From positions 1-36,356 of the forward strand of contig JAJFUW010000166.1 of NCBI GenBank assembly GCA_021372235.1: a stretch of 36,356 bases of DNA. The letters are read 5' to 3'. The notes below the pieces were generated by a model that was not told where the DNA came from, made no database searches, and saw only the letters and a program-made list of their open reading frames with translations. The translations under genes were made by a program, and so were the position numbers. This document shows, piece after piece, positions 13,965-22,379 of the stretch (positions are counted from its first letter, which is position 1; every line of letters starts with the position of its first letter). The DNA is from Spirochaetia bacterium. Its GTDB lineage: Bacteria; Oederibacteriota; PGYV01; Palsa-1178.

Positions 13965-14423
13965 ATGCAGGACAAGAATTGTCAGGGACGCGGACAATGG
14001 CACGGCAAGTTCCACGGCTGCGGTTGCAGGATGACAGCCGGCCGCGAAACGGTTATCCGGGTACTGCAGGAGACCAGTAAACATTTGAGTGCGGATGAGA
14101 TATTCATCCGGGCCCGCAAGATAAATCCCGATATAGGGCTCACTACCGTATACAGAACCCTGGAAAAACTGAGCACAATGGGTGAAGTGCACCGGCTTGA
14201 TTCCGGGGACAAACGAGGCAGGTTTGAACTGGCGGACAGCGAAAAAGGGCACCACCACCATCTGGTATGCACCATGTGCAACAGTATTATAGACTATGAC
14301 GATTTTATCGATGAAGAGATCAAACTGCTGAAAGAGACCGAAAAGAAACTTTCCCAAAAGTATAATTTCAACATAAACAGCCACCTGATACAGTTCTACG
14401 GAATCTGCGAAAAATGTAAATAA
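13965..14423 (+). CDS. fur: Fur-family metal-dependent repressor
   Basis: A 152-residue DNA-binding protein with the winged helix at about 22-95 (recognition helix DIGLTTVYRTLEKL) and the dimerisation domain after the HHHH cluster (96-99). Structural zinc ligands are likely C102/C105 (CTMC) and C148/C151 (CEKC). The first 21 residues are an unusual Cys/His-rich extension (C6, H13, H17, C19, C21) absent from model Fur proteins. It has a consensus promoter with a Fur box, and a second perfect Fur box separates it from the DUF5320 gene. Iron is the likely signal given the Fur-box sequences; PerR- or Zur-like sensing cannot be ruled out by eye. Confidence 0.88.
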   Translation: MQDKNCQGRGQWHGKFHGCGCRMTAGRETVIRVLQETSKHLSADEIFIRARKINPDIGLTTVYRTLEKLSTMGEVHRLDSGDKRGRFELADSEKGHHHHLVCTMCNSIIDYDDFIDEEIKLLKETEKKLSQKYNFNINSHLIQFYGICEKCK

Positions 14424-14439
14424 TTTTTTTGTTTTTTAA

Positions 14440-14454
14440 TGAAAATGATTTTCA
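14440..14454 (+). promoter_or_regulatory. second Fur box, perfect 7-1-7 palindrome
   Basis: TGAAAAT-G-ATTTTCA is an exact inverted repeat lying between the fur stop and the next ribosome site (GGGAGGTG). A weak promoter (TTGTTT at 14429, TTCAAT at 14451) may overlap it, so the downstream Fe-S cluster genes can be iron controlled independently of fur. Confidence 0.75.
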
Positions 14455-14476
14455 ATAAAGAAGGGAGGTGATATAT

Positions 14477-14707
14477 ATGCCGGGAATAGACAGCACGGGT
14501 CCTGCCGGGGAAGGGCCGATGACAGGACGGGGCATGGGACGTTGCTCGGGTAACGCAAATCCCGGATTTTTGTCCTGCCGCGGAGGCAGGGGCGTGGGAC
14601 GCGGTCGCATGAACGCGCAGGTACAGCCGGGCGGCAGGGTAACAGTAATTGAAATGGAACTCCAGGAAATCAAGGCAATGCTTGCGGAATTGACAAAGGC
14701 AAGGTAG
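14477..14707 (+). CDS. DUF5320-type small protein
   Basis: A 76-residue Gly/Arg-rich protein with the family's opening GP-x-GEGPMTGRGMGRC followed by a second GRGVGRGR segment and a C-terminal helix (ELQEIKAMLAELTKAR) likely to form a coiled coil. Such proteins are common next to NifX-like proteins and 4Fe-4S MinD ATPases in anaerobes, but no activity is established. ATG 14477 lies 5 nt after GGGAGGTG; the GTG inside that site (14468) is not a sensible start. Confidence 0.8.
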   Translation: MPGIDSTGPAGEGPMTGRGMGRCSGNANPGFLSCRGGRGVGRGRMNAQVQPGGRVTVIEMELQEIKAMLAELTKAR

Positions 14708-14771
14708 GACTTATCCATCCGTCCGGGGCAGGCGCCTGCCCCGGACGGAAAAACAAAAGGAGACATTGATT

Positions 14772-15143
14772 ATGAAAATCGGAGTAACGCTTGAAGACGA
14801 AAAGGGAATCACCGGCAATGTATCGTCACATTTTGGACAGTGCCCATTTTTTTTAATTGCGGATATAAAGGATGAAAAAATCGGTGATGTGAAGGTAGTG
14901 AGGAACGGAGCGGAACACGGCGGCGGAGGATGCCAGGCCGTGGCAGAGATACTAAAATATGGTGTAACACACGTTATATCGGGCGGGATGGGTATGGGAG
15001 CACAACAGAAATTCGCCGCTGCCGGAGTGAAGGTTTTTGGATACTCGGGCAAAACGGGAGACGCCATACAGGAGTTGTTGAAAAGCGGTCTGGGAGCGCT
15101 GGAAAACTGCAAAGAACACGGACACGACCACGGTAACTGCTAA
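14772..15143 (+). CDS. NifB/NifX-family Mo-Fe cluster-binding-like protein 1
   Basis: A 123-residue protein with the dinitrogenase iron-molybdenum cofactor-binding fold: opening MKIGVTLED, the SSHFGQCPFFLI segment, and GGGCQAVAEILKYGVTHVISGGMGMGAQQKF. It probably binds or carries a metal cluster rather than taking part in nitrogen fixation, since no nif genes are seen. The tail (CKEHGHDHGNC) is a Cys/His cluster that could bind metal. ATG 14772 follows AAAGGAG; the TTG at 14766 would add two residues. A paralogue follows after 12 nt. Confidence 0.87.
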   Translation: MKIGVTLEDEKGITGNVSSHFGQCPFFLIADIKDEKIGDVKVVRNGAEHGGGGCQAVAEILKYGVTHVISGGMGMGAQQKFAAAGVKVFGYSGKTGDAIQELLKSGLGALENCKEHGHDHGNC

Positions 15144-15155
15144 AAGGAGGATACC

Positions 15156-15476
15156 ATGAAGGTATGCATAACAGCACAGGACAATAACGAGAACGCGCAG
15201 GTTGACCCGAGGTTCGGCAGGTGCGCTTTTTTTGCATTCTATGACACGGATTCGGGTGACTATCAGTTTTTTCAGAACGAAGCGGCATTCGCCGATGGCG
15301 GCGCCGGAACAAAAGCAGGAAATTTTATTGCAGGTAAGGGTGTCAGGGTCCTCATGACAGGGCATCTCGGGCCAAATGCCGAAACCGTGGTGAACGCAGC
15401 CGGAATCAGGCTTATTACGGTAAATTCAGGAGCGGTTAAAGATGTGGTAGATAGAGAAAAGGCCGGTTTTAAGTGA
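15156..15476 (+). CDS. NifB/NifX-family Mo-Fe cluster-binding-like protein 2
   Basis: A 106-residue paralogue of the preceding protein, with VDPRFGRCAFFAFYDTDSG in place of the first one's SSHFGQC segment and GVRVLMTGHLGPNAETVVNAAGI in the second half. It lacks the Cys/His tail. The pair probably handles an Fe-S or metal cluster with the two ATPases encoded next. AAAGGAGG precedes the ATG. Confidence 0.87.
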   Translation: MKVCITAQDNNENAQVDPRFGRCAFFAFYDTDSGDYQFFQNEAAFADGGAGTKAGNFIAGKGVRVLMTGHLGPNAETVVNAAGIRLITVNSGAVKDVVDREKAGFK

Positions 15477-15492
15477 GAGGACAAGTAAAACA

Positions 15493-16338
15493 GTGAAAAT
15501 AGCCATAGCCAGCGGCAAGGGCGGAACAGGTAAGACCACGGTAGCGGTAAATCTCGCGGCTGTGATACAGGGTTCATGCCTGATAGACTGCGATGTTGAG
15601 GAACCAAATGCGGCATTATATTTAAACCCAAAGATTGAAGAAATAAATAAAGTGGAGCTTCCGGTGCCGCGCTTAAAAGAGGACGGCTGCAGTTATTGCG
15701 GCCTGTGCGCACGTTTATGCGCTTTTGGGGCCATATCGGTACTGCCGGGGAGTGCCGCGGGAAAAGGCACTTTGCTTGTATTTGATCATTTATGCAAAAG
15801 TTGCGGGGTGTGCATGGGATTGTGCCCTGAAAGGGCATTAAAGGAAGAACTGCGGGCTATCGGGACTGTTGAGACAGGGAACTCCTGTTACGGGACTTTT
15901 GCCAGGGGCCAGCTGGATATAGGAGAGGTTGCGGCTCCGGCATTAATACGTGTTTTAAAACAGAAGGCCATATACGCACCGGTAACCATAATAGATGCGC
16001 CGCCGGGAACCTCCTGCGCCATGATAAACACGATAAACGGCGTGGATTTGTGCGTGCTTGTGACCGAACCGACGCCGTTTGGGCTAAATGACCTGAAACT
16101 GGCTGTTGAGGCGGTACGCAAGGCGTCAATACCGTTTTGTGTCGTAATCAATCGGTCAATGGGTGATGATGAAATAATAGAACAATATTGCAGGGCAGAA
16201 GGCGCCGAGATAGCGGCAAAGATACCTTTTAATATGGAAATGGCCAGACGGTCCTCGGAAGGAGGACTGCTGTGTGCCACGGGAACAGTTTTCAGGGATT
16301 ACTTTACACACCTTGCGGAAAAGGTGCAAAAAACATGA
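15493..16338 (+). CDS. 4Fe-4S-containing MinD-type P-loop ATPase 1
   Basis: A 281-residue soluble ATPase of the MinD/Mrp superfamily with an inserted two-cluster ferredoxin module. The deviant Walker A is SGKGGTGKTT (7-16), with LIDCDVEEPNA following. Ferredoxin motifs CSYCGLCARLC and CKSCGVCMGLC (about 60-115) should hold two 4Fe-4S clusters, and the Walker B-like region is IIDAPPGTSC. Pairs of these genes with NifX-like proteins are common in anaerobes, suggested to act in Fe-S or metal cluster handling. It starts at GTG 15493; the stop overlaps the next ATG. The exact role is unproven. Confidence 0.9.
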   Translation: MKIAIASGKGGTGKTTVAVNLAAVIQGSCLIDCDVEEPNAALYLNPKIEEINKVELPVPRLKEDGCSYCGLCARLCAFGAISVLPGSAAGKGTLLVFDHLCKSCGVCMGLCPERALKEELRAIGTVETGNSCYGTFARGQLDIGEVAAPALIRVLKQKAIYAPVTIIDAPPGTSCAMINTINGVDLCVLVTEPTPFGLNDLKLAVEAVRKASIPFCVVINRSMGDDEIIEQYCRAEGAEIAAKIPFNMEMARRSSEGGLLCATGTVFRDYFTHLAEKVQKT

Positions 16339-17198
16339 AACAGATAGTTGTCATAAGCGGCAAGGGCGGTACCGGAAAGACCGTGGTGAGCGGAGCGCTG
16401 GCCGCACTTGCACAAGACAAGGTTATGGCGGACTGCGACGTTGACGCGCCAAACCTGCACCTGCTGATTGGCGCGGAATATCTGGAAGAGAATTTATTTT
16501 ATGGCGGGCAGAAGGCCTTTATAGATACCGAAGTGTGCGTAAAGTGCGGTAAATGTCTGGAGGTTTGCAGGTTTGGCTCCATAACCGCCGAGTTCAGGGT
16601 AAAACAGCAGTTATGCGAGAGCTGTGGCTATTGCCTGATGGTATGTCCGGCAGGTGCGATAGGCATGGATAAGAATCCCGCGGGTAAATGGTTCGTCTCA
16701 AAGACGGCATATGGCACGCTTGTGCATGCAAGGCTCGAACCAGGAGAGGATAATTCGGGGAAACTTGTTGCAATTGTCCGAAAGGCGGCTAAGGAAAAAG
16801 CAGAGCAGGAAGGTGCAAAATATGTAATTATTGACGGCCCGCCCGGGACCGGATGTCCGGTTATGGCGGCGTTATCCGGGGTCGACACAGCTCTCGTGGT
16901 TACGGAGCCGGGTTTGTCAGCTATACATGACATGAAAAGAGTGCTGGAACTGACGGACCGGTTCAAAATCGGGGCAATGGCGGTCATTAACAAATATGAC
17001 ATAAGCGCCGATAACAGTTCCGCAATCAGGCGCTTTTGCGCGGACAAGGGCATTGATATAGCCGGAGAGATTCCGTTCTCGGCGGAGATATATGGCTGCG
17101 TTATGAAGGGAAGGCCGGCTGTAGAGGCACGTGACGCGAATGGTGTTGAACAAATGAAAAAAATATGGAATAACATAAAAAAGAGGTTGCAGACATGA
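16335..17198 (+). CDS. 4Fe-4S-containing MinD-type P-loop ATPase 2
   Basis: A 287-residue paralogue of ATPase 1. Walker A SGKGGTGKTV (8-17), two ferredoxin motifs CVKCGKCLEVC and CESCGYCLMVC, and IIDGPPGTGCP as the switch/Walker B region. The two probably form a heterodimer, as the family's ATPases are dimeric and the genes overlap. The ATG at 16335 sits in the ATGA overlap with the previous stop; longer in-frame starts have no support. The next gene also overlaps by ATGA, showing tight translational coupling. Confidence 0.9.
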   Translation: MKQIVVISGKGGTGKTVVSGALAALAQDKVMADCDVDAPNLHLLIGAEYLEENLFYGGQKAFIDTEVCVKCGKCLEVCRFGSITAEFRVKQQLCESCGYCLMVCPAGAIGMDKNPAGKWFVSKTAYGTLVHARLEPGEDNSGKLVAIVRKAAKEKAEQEGAKYVIIDGPPGTGCPVMAALSGVDTALVVTEPGLSAIHDMKRVLELTDRFKIGAMAVINKYDISADNSSAIRRFCADKGIDIAGEIPFSAEIYGCVMKGRPAVEARDANGVEQMKKIWNNIKKRLQT

Positions 17199-17806
17199 TC
17201 TATACAAAAGAGGAACTTGAAGCCCATAACAGGGTTTATCTCGCAAGGCAGGAAATGTACTCGGGTTACGGTTATGATAACGCGGCGGAACGCAGGTTTA
17301 TCATAAAACAGGCGGGGCATATATCGGGCAGCGTCCTGGAAGCCGGCACCGGAAAAGGTTACCTGACGCTGGAACTTGCCAGGGAATATTTTTCGATAAC
17401 CAGTTACGATGTTGACCCAAAGATACAGGAAGAGGCAAAGAAAAATCTGGCTTTTTACGGACTTTTGGACCATGTCAGGTTTATGATAGAAAAAAAGGAT
17501 AAATTGAGTTTTAAAGACGGCTGTTTTGACGCTGTTTTTTGCGTCAATACACTGCATCACCTCGCGAACAGCGCTGCCGTACTGGATGAACTGACGCGTG
17601 TCACCGCAACGTACGGAAAGTTCATATTGAGCGACTTTACGGAAAAGACTTTCCGGATAATGGATTTGGTACACGCGGCAGACGGCGGAAAACACGAAGT
17701 CATAGGATGGACCATGGATAAAACGGCAGGGTATCTGAAGAACAAGGGATTCAAAATAAAGGAAAACGGGGACGATTACCAGCGGGTCTTTATTATCGGC
17801 AGATAG
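17195..17806 (+). CDS. class I SAM-dependent methyltransferase
   Basis: A 203-residue methyltransferase of the Methyltransf_11/25 kind. Motif I is VLEAGTGKGYL (47-57), the acidic end of strand 2 is SYDVDP, and the later strand reads FDAVFCVNTLHHL. The N-terminal helices probably cap the substrate. The substrate is unknown. Its overlap with the 4Fe-4S ATPase gene (ATGA) and the Mrp gene 28 nt downstream place it in this Fe-S cluster set. Such a methyltransferase is a frequent member of the set. Confidence 0.85.
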   Translation: MIYTKEELEAHNRVYLARQEMYSGYGYDNAAERRFIIKQAGHISGSVLEAGTGKGYLTLELAREYFSITSYDVDPKIQEEAKKNLAFYGLLDHVRFMIEKKDKLSFKDGCFDAVFCVNTLHHLANSAAVLDELTRVTATYGKFILSDFTEKTFRIMDLVHAADGGKHEVIGWTMDKTAGYLKNKGFKIKENGDDYQRVFIIGR

Positions 17807-17833
17807 ATAACGTACAATAATCGAGGTGTGCTT

Positions 17834-18655
17834 ATGCACGGGACAAAGGAAGAGATTGAGAAACAGCAGGCGCGTATCAATGAAAAAATGGCAAAGGTGA
17901 AAAACAAGATAGTGGTGCTGAGCGGCAAGGGCGGAGTGGGCAAGACTTCAACCGCCGTCAACATTGCGTGCGCGCTTGCAAAGAAGGGGAAAAAGACAGC
18001 GATACTTGATACGGACCTGCACGGGCCAAACATAGGGATGATGCTGGGAATGGGTTACGCTGAATTGAGGGAGGCTGAAGGCGGGGGGATAATAGCGCCG
18101 GAGAGTCCGATAGGCCTGAAAGCGGTCAGCATAGCCATGACAGGCAAGCATCCCGATGAACCGACAATATGGAGAGGACCCATGAAGGCTGCCGTTATCA
18201 GGCAGTTTTTGGCAGACGTGGAATGGGGAAATCTGGATTATCTCATAGTCGATTCGCCTCCCGGAACAGGGGATGAGCCGCTGGCGGTCTGCCAGATGAT
18301 ACCGGCAATAACGGGCGCGGTTATAGTATCCACACCTCAGGATGTCGCGGTGCTTGACGCGAGGAAATCGATCTTCTTTGCAAAGGAACTCAATATAAAA
18401 GTAATTGGTGTCATAGAGAATATGAGCGGGTTTGTATGCCCGCACTGCGGCAAAGAGACGGAAATTTTCGGCCGCGGAGGGGCGCAGAGGGCAGCAAAGG
18501 AACTCGGTGTTGAACTTCTCGGAACCATTCCTTTTGATCCGGCTGTGGTATTGATGTCGGATAAGGGAACCCCCGTGGTGCTCCAGGAGGCCGAAACACC
18601 GGTTAAAAATGCTTTTATGGAGGTAACTGAAAAGATTGAGGCAGTTTCCAGATAG
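17834..18655 (+). CDS. mrp: Mrp/NBP35-type Fe-S cluster carrier ATPase
   Basis: A 273-residue P-loop scaffold/carrier that loads Fe-S clusters onto client proteins. It has the deviant Walker A SGKGGVGKTS (30-39), the ATPase motif LIVDSPPGTGDEP, TPQDVAVLDARKS and the cluster-binding VCPHCG Cys pair near the C-terminal third, all standard for Mrp/ApbC. It lacks the N-terminal DUF59 domain. ATG 17834, 4 nt after GAGGTG, is favoured over GTG 17828. It ends the ATPase group of the Fur-linked cluster, supporting iron-responsive cluster assembly. Confidence 0.92.
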   Translation: MHGTKEEIEKQQARINEKMAKVKNKIVVLSGKGGVGKTSTAVNIACALAKKGKKTAILDTDLHGPNIGMMLGMGYAELREAEGGGIIAPESPIGLKAVSIAMTGKHPDEPTIWRGPMKAAVIRQFLADVEWGNLDYLIVDSPPGTGDEPLAVCQMIPAITGAVIVSTPQDVAVLDARKSIFFAKELNIKVIGVIENMSGFVCPHCGKETEIFGRGGAQRAAKELGVELLGTIPFDPAVVLMSDKGTPVVLQEAETPVKNAFMEVTEKIEAVSR

Positions 18656-18743
18656 GATAAACGGAAAAATCATACAGTTGCCGTACAATATTGCTTTTGG
18701 AGTAAAACAGGCAGAGAGATATCCTGCAGAAAGAAGGAAAGGG

Positions 18744-19064
18744 ATGAAAATAGGTATAGTGATAGCGTCAAATGACGCGGAGACGTGCTGGAATGCGCTG
18801 CGTTTCGGGAACTTTTCGATCAATAAAAAGGACGAAGTTAAGGTTTTTTTCATGGGTAAAGGCGTGGAATACCAGAAAATATCAACAGAAAAATTCAACA
18901 CCACGGCCCAGGCGGAACAATTTGCCAGGGCGGGAGGCAGGATATTTGCCTGCGGGACCTGTATCAAATCCCGTTCCCAGGATGGCAATGAAATGTGCCC
19001 CCTATCAACTATGCAGGACATGTACGATATAGTGACGCAGAGTGACAGGGTGGTTACTTTCTAA
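18744..19064 (+). CDS. DsrE-family protein
   Basis: A 106-residue DsrE/TusD-like sulfur-relay fold protein (opening MKIGIVIASNDAETCWNALRF, and EVKVFFMGKGVEY). Cysteines C70 and C73 (FACGTC) and C85 lie where DsrE-type proteins keep persulfide-carrying cysteines. It may carry sulfur for cluster assembly, since it follows mrp. ATG 18744 has AAGGAAAGGG upstream; a longer in-frame start within mrp has no support. Confidence 0.78.
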   Translation: MKIGIVIASNDAETCWNALRFGNFSINKKDEVKVFFMGKGVEYQKISTEKFNTTAQAEQFARAGGRIFACGTCIKSRSQDGNEMCPLSTMQDMYDIVTQSDRVVTF

Positions 19065-19083
19065 CCGGGGAGGTATATGAAGA

Positions 19084-20028
19084 ATGAAAGGAAGCAGGAC
19101 AATAACGGCTGCAGTCCTGGGGGGTTTGCTTTTGTGCGTGCCGGGATGTACCGGCAACGGCAAGGTCCCGGCTGATACAGAGTTGTTCATAAAAGAGTGC
19201 GGTTATGACATAGGCACCTTTATGAAAGGCAGCTACAGTTCATACTGCGGCGAGAATAAAAAACTCGCATTTTGTTACCTGAAGGCCAAAAACGGCGTTG
19301 AGGCAAAACTGCATAACATAGAAAATGGCGAAAACTTCTGGCTGGTTGCCAAAAACTACGGTGTTGATATAGACACGATCGTAGCGGCAAATCCCGAACT
19401 CTCATCCCTCACCGCCAGAACCGGACAGGAGATCATAGTCCCTAACATGCGAGGGGTTATCCATGAGGTGTTCGGGGAAAAGAACCTGAAGGATGTTGCC
19501 GAATTGTACGGTGTAACTGTTGATAAGATAGCAGAATCCAACAGAAACATAAAGTTTGAAAAGGGCGCACTCCTGTTTATACCGGGAGCCAAACCGAAAA
19601 TATTTAACCCCGGGATGGCGTCCAGATATGAGAAACGGAACATGTTCCGTTCGCCCATATCGGGGAACGGATACTCCTCCGGAATGGGCATGAGAAAACA
19701 CCCCATACAACAGGGTATTACAAAATTCCATAACGGTGTCGATATCAGGGCAAAAACGGGCACGTGGGTGGGAGCCGCGGCCGGAGGCAAAGTGATTTAT
19801 GCCGGCTGGATAAACGGCTACGGGAAGACCATAAAGATAGCACATGACGGAGGATATGTGACCATGTATGCGCACCTGAGCGAGATACACGTCAAAAACG
19901 GGTGTTCTGTCGCGGCGGGAAAACTGATAGGTAAATCCGGAAGCACCGGCCATTCAACGGGGCCGCACCTGCATTTTTCAATATTCAAAGGGGATAAAGT
20001 GGAGAATCCGATGGATTACATATGGTAA
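19084..20028 (+). CDS. LysM-M23 peptidoglycan endopeptidase lipoprotein
   Basis: A 314-residue probable lipoprotein: signal peptide then VPGC lipobox (Cys 22). It has two LysM-like segments (about 80-125 and 127-170) and a C-terminal M23 zinc peptidase domain (about 205-314) with HNGVD (H-x3-D) and HLHF (H-x-H) motifs and the usual GHSTGPHLHF ending. It should cleave or remodel cell-wall cross-links at the periplasmic face of the outer membrane, or, like NlpD/EnvC, act as an activator; the metal ligands look complete, so an active enzyme is likely. GGGGAGG precedes it. It follows the DsrE gene by 19 nt. Confidence 0.9.
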   Translation: MKGSRTITAAVLGGLLLCVPGCTGNGKVPADTELFIKECGYDIGTFMKGSYSSYCGENKKLAFCYLKAKNGVEAKLHNIENGENFWLVAKNYGVDIDTIVAANPELSSLTARTGQEIIVPNMRGVIHEVFGEKNLKDVAELYGVTVDKIAESNRNIKFEKGALLFIPGAKPKIFNPGMASRYEKRNMFRSPISGNGYSSGMGMRKHPIQQGITKFHNGVDIRAKTGTWVGAAAGGKVIYAGWINGYGKTIKIAHDGGYVTMYAHLSEIHVKNGCSVAAGKLIGKSGSTGHSTGPHLHFSIFKGDKVENPMDYIW

Positions 20029-20056
20029 GCATAATGGTACATGGCGGCGGCTGTCG

Positions 20057-20764
20057 GTGAAACTGCAGATACTTGCGGAAGGTTCCACCCCAAAGCAAAG
20101 GCTCGAAGGAGAATGGGGAATAGCCATGCTTGTTGACGGAACGGTGATGTTTGACACATTCGGACACTCGGATATGATGGGTAACAACATAAAGAGATAC
20201 GGCGTCAACGCAAAACTGATAAAGACAATAGTGATATCCCACACTCACTGGGACCATGTGTCGGGTTTAAGGGCTGTGTTGCCGCTGACTAAAAGTCCGG
20301 ATGTCTATGTTCCGCAGTATGATGCAAAAGTGGCCGAGAATTGCGAATACTACGGTTCGCGTATTTTAACGTTGAAAAACGGAGGGCCGGTGAAACCGGG
20401 GATCACGCTTACCGGCATAATGAAGGTAAAATTTGAAAATGAAGTCCTGTTTGAACAGGGCATGATAGCAGAGGGGTTGAAAGGTCAGGTGCTTATAGTG
20501 GGTTGCTCGCATCCCGGCATAATAAATATGGTAAAAAGGGCAATGAAGATAACGGGCAGGCCTCTGTATGCGGTTGCGGGAGGGCTTCACATGAAGGATT
20601 CGGGAAAGAGATATGCCGTTTCCGCGGCCGCGGCGCTGAAGAGAGCCGGGGTAAAAAAAGTATACGCAGGCCATTGCACCGGGCTTAAGGCGGAAGGCGA
20701 GCTAAAAAGGGTTTTTGGAGGGGGATTCAGTAAAATAAAAGAAGGGGACATACTGGAGTTATAA
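20057..20764 (+). CDS. MBL-fold metallo-hydrolase (COG1237 type)
   Basis: A 235-residue metallo-beta-lactamase-fold protein with the SHTHWDH motif (H62, H64, D66, H67), GCSHPGI and AGHCTG as further metal ligands. It resembles the dihydropterin-linked ribofuranosylaminobenzene phosphate synthase-like group of MBL hydrolases (COG1237), whose true substrates are mostly unknown. The start is GTG 20057; no ATG in the frame is near. The gene follows the M23 gene by 28 nt and is followed by the arginine decarboxylase. Confidence 0.85.
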   Translation: MKLQILAEGSTPKQRLEGEWGIAMLVDGTVMFDTFGHSDMMGNNIKRYGVNAKLIKTIVISHTHWDHVSGLRAVLPLTKSPDVYVPQYDAKVAENCEYYGSRILTLKNGGPVKPGITLTGIMKVKFENEVLFEQGMIAEGLKGQVLIVGCSHPGIINMVKRAMKITGRPLYAVAGGLHMKDSGKRYAVSAAAALKRAGVKKVYAGHCTGLKAEGELKRVFGGGFSKIKEGDILEL

Positions 20765-20784
20765 TTTAACAGGGAGAAAATACT

Positions 20785-21294
20785 GTGAAAAAGGCAAAAA
20801 GTCTTGTGAGCAGCGCGTCTAAAGGGATGACAAAAATAATTCCGGACAAGTTCTACCTTGTGGCAGGCCACTCGGAAGGAATGACAAAACTCAACGCTTT
20901 TGACAATGCGCTCATGGATTCGGGGGTAGGAAACACCAATATAGTAAAGATGAGCTCAATCCTTCCGCCCGCTTCGAAAGAGATAAAACCTGCAAAACTG
21001 CCTCCGGGGGCGCTTGTGCCAATGGCGTATGCGTCAAAAATAAGCGCGCAGCCGGGGGAGATAATTTCCGCGGCTGTTGCATGCGCGGTGCCGGTTGATA
21101 AAAAGCAAAACGGAGTGATCATGGAATACTCCGCGTCCGGGCACAAGGAAGAGGTTGAAAATATAGTCAGGAACATGGCCGTGGAGGCGCTGAAACAGAG
21201 AAAATTGAAAGTCAAAGAGGTTCACAGCATCTCTGTACAGCATGGTGTGTCAAAAATAGGTGCAGTATACGCCGCGCTCGTACTATGGTGGTAA
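20785..21294 (+). CDS. pdaD: pyruvoyl-dependent arginine decarboxylase
   Basis: A 169-residue proenzyme that self-cleaves to form a pyruvoyl cofactor and converts arginine to agmatine, for polyamine synthesis or acid resistance. The cleavage site is MSSILPP: the chain should break between S57 and S58, making S58 the pyruvoyl group. The conserved catalytic Glu is in GVIMEYSASG. This family is known from archaea, Chlamydiae and scattered bacteria. The start is GTG with AGGGAG upstream. No other polyamine gene is seen nearby. Confidence 0.93.
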   Translation: MKKAKSLVSSASKGMTKIIPDKFYLVAGHSEGMTKLNAFDNALMDSGVGNTNIVKMSSILPPASKEIKPAKLPPGALVPMAYASKISAQPGEIISAAVACAVPVDKKQNGVIMEYSASGHKEEVENIVRNMAVEALKQRKLKVKEVHSISVQHGVSKIGAVYAALVLWW

Positions 21295-21345
21295 GCAGGC
21301 AACGCGATAAAGACAGGAAGTGCGATAAAATACAGGAGAGGTCAT

Positions 21346-22377
21346 ATGGCCAGGCGGACAAAAAAGCAGGTAATTACTAAACCCGGTAAAAAGGTCAGTG
21401 TGCCGGAATTGCCGGTGTTTGACCTGAAAAAAATCACAGATATTGTTTTAAAGGCAATTGTTACCGCAGCGGCGGCGACTGTGATAGCGCTTGCCTATAC
21501 AGGGCTCAGGGCCGTCACGGGGATGGATAAAAAGATGGAACTCACACCGCAGGCCAATGCCTTGCCGACAGCCGTCCCAACGCCTGTGCCGACGGCAGCC
21601 CCGACAAAACCAATACCGGCCAGGTACAGCCATTTTTTTAGGCAGGTGAAGACAAAAGAGGAGATACCTAAAATACATCTGGAGGAAGCAAAGGCCCTGT
21701 TTGAAAGCGGAAAGGCACTTTTTATTGACACCAGGGGCAGGTCCGAATACAACGTTTCCCACATACCGGGGGCGATAAATATGGGGGTCGGCGAGGTTGC
21801 GGGCATGATACCACAGATAAAAGAAGAACTGGATGGCAAAGTACTGGTATCATACTGTCATGGCGCCGGATGTCACCTCTCCGACAAGGTGGCTTACTCC
21901 CTGTATGAGGCGGGATACAAGAAAGTGGCAATTTATTTTGGCGGATGGCCCGAGTGGACAGACGCGAAAATGCCGGTGGAAAACTATCGACCGCCGGAAC
22001 AGTACAGGCGGCTTTTTGAAGAAGCTGCGTCCGCTGAGGAAATAGTAGATATCAACCTGGAAGAAGCAAAATTTTTATATGACAACATGCTGGCCAATTT
22101 TATTGACGTCGATTATCCGGATAAATACGACGCGATAAGGATAGACAGGGCCGTAAATATCCCCGTCGACAAACTTGACGAGATGCTTTCGGGTTACGCC
22201 GGTTACTTAAACCGGAAACCGGCGGTAGTATACTGCCACGGGACAGGAAGGAAATCAAAAATCGCCGCGGAAAAGATGTATCAAGCGGGCTATAAAAAGG
22301 TGCTGAGGTTTGTCCCGGCACTGCCTCAGTGGGAAGAGGCAAAATACCCGATTTATAAAAAACAGGGGGATAAATAA
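21346..22377 (+). CDS. membrane-anchored tandem rhodanese 1
   Basis: A 343-residue protein: basic N-terminus, one membrane helix (about 33-56), a Pro/Thr/Ala-rich linker (about 67-90), then two rhodanese domains. Domain 1 (about 100-212) has an active-site loop CHGAGCHLS with C171 and a second Cys C176; domain 2 (about 235-340) has CHGTGRKS with C297. The domains should face the periplasm and carry sulfur as persulfide or handle thiols. The MauE-like gene starts 2 nt after its stop, so they are translated together. A paralogue is encoded at 26113. The role in metal transport is inferred from neighbours. Confidence 0.9.
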   Translation: MARRTKKQVITKPGKKVSVPELPVFDLKKITDIVLKAIVTAAAATVIALAYTGLRAVTGMDKKMELTPQANALPTAVPTPVPTAAPTKPIPARYSHFFRQVKTKEEIPKIHLEEAKALFESGKALFIDTRGRSEYNVSHIPGAINMGVGEVAGMIPQIKEELDGKVLVSYCHGAGCHLSDKVAYSLYEAGYKKVAIYFGGWPEWTDAKMPVENYRPPEQYRRLFEEAASAEEIVDINLEEAKFLYDNMLANFIDVDYPDKYDAIRIDRAVNIPVDKLDEMLSGYAGYLNRKPAVVYCHGTGRKSKIAAEKMYQAGYKKVLRFVPALPQWEEAKYPIYKKQGDK

Positions 22378-22379
22378 CC

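Noticed and set aside
18636-18743. Long start for the DsrE-like protein inside mrp
   Set aside because: The extra residues have no family similarity, while ATG 18744 has a ribosome site and begins the DsrE fold.
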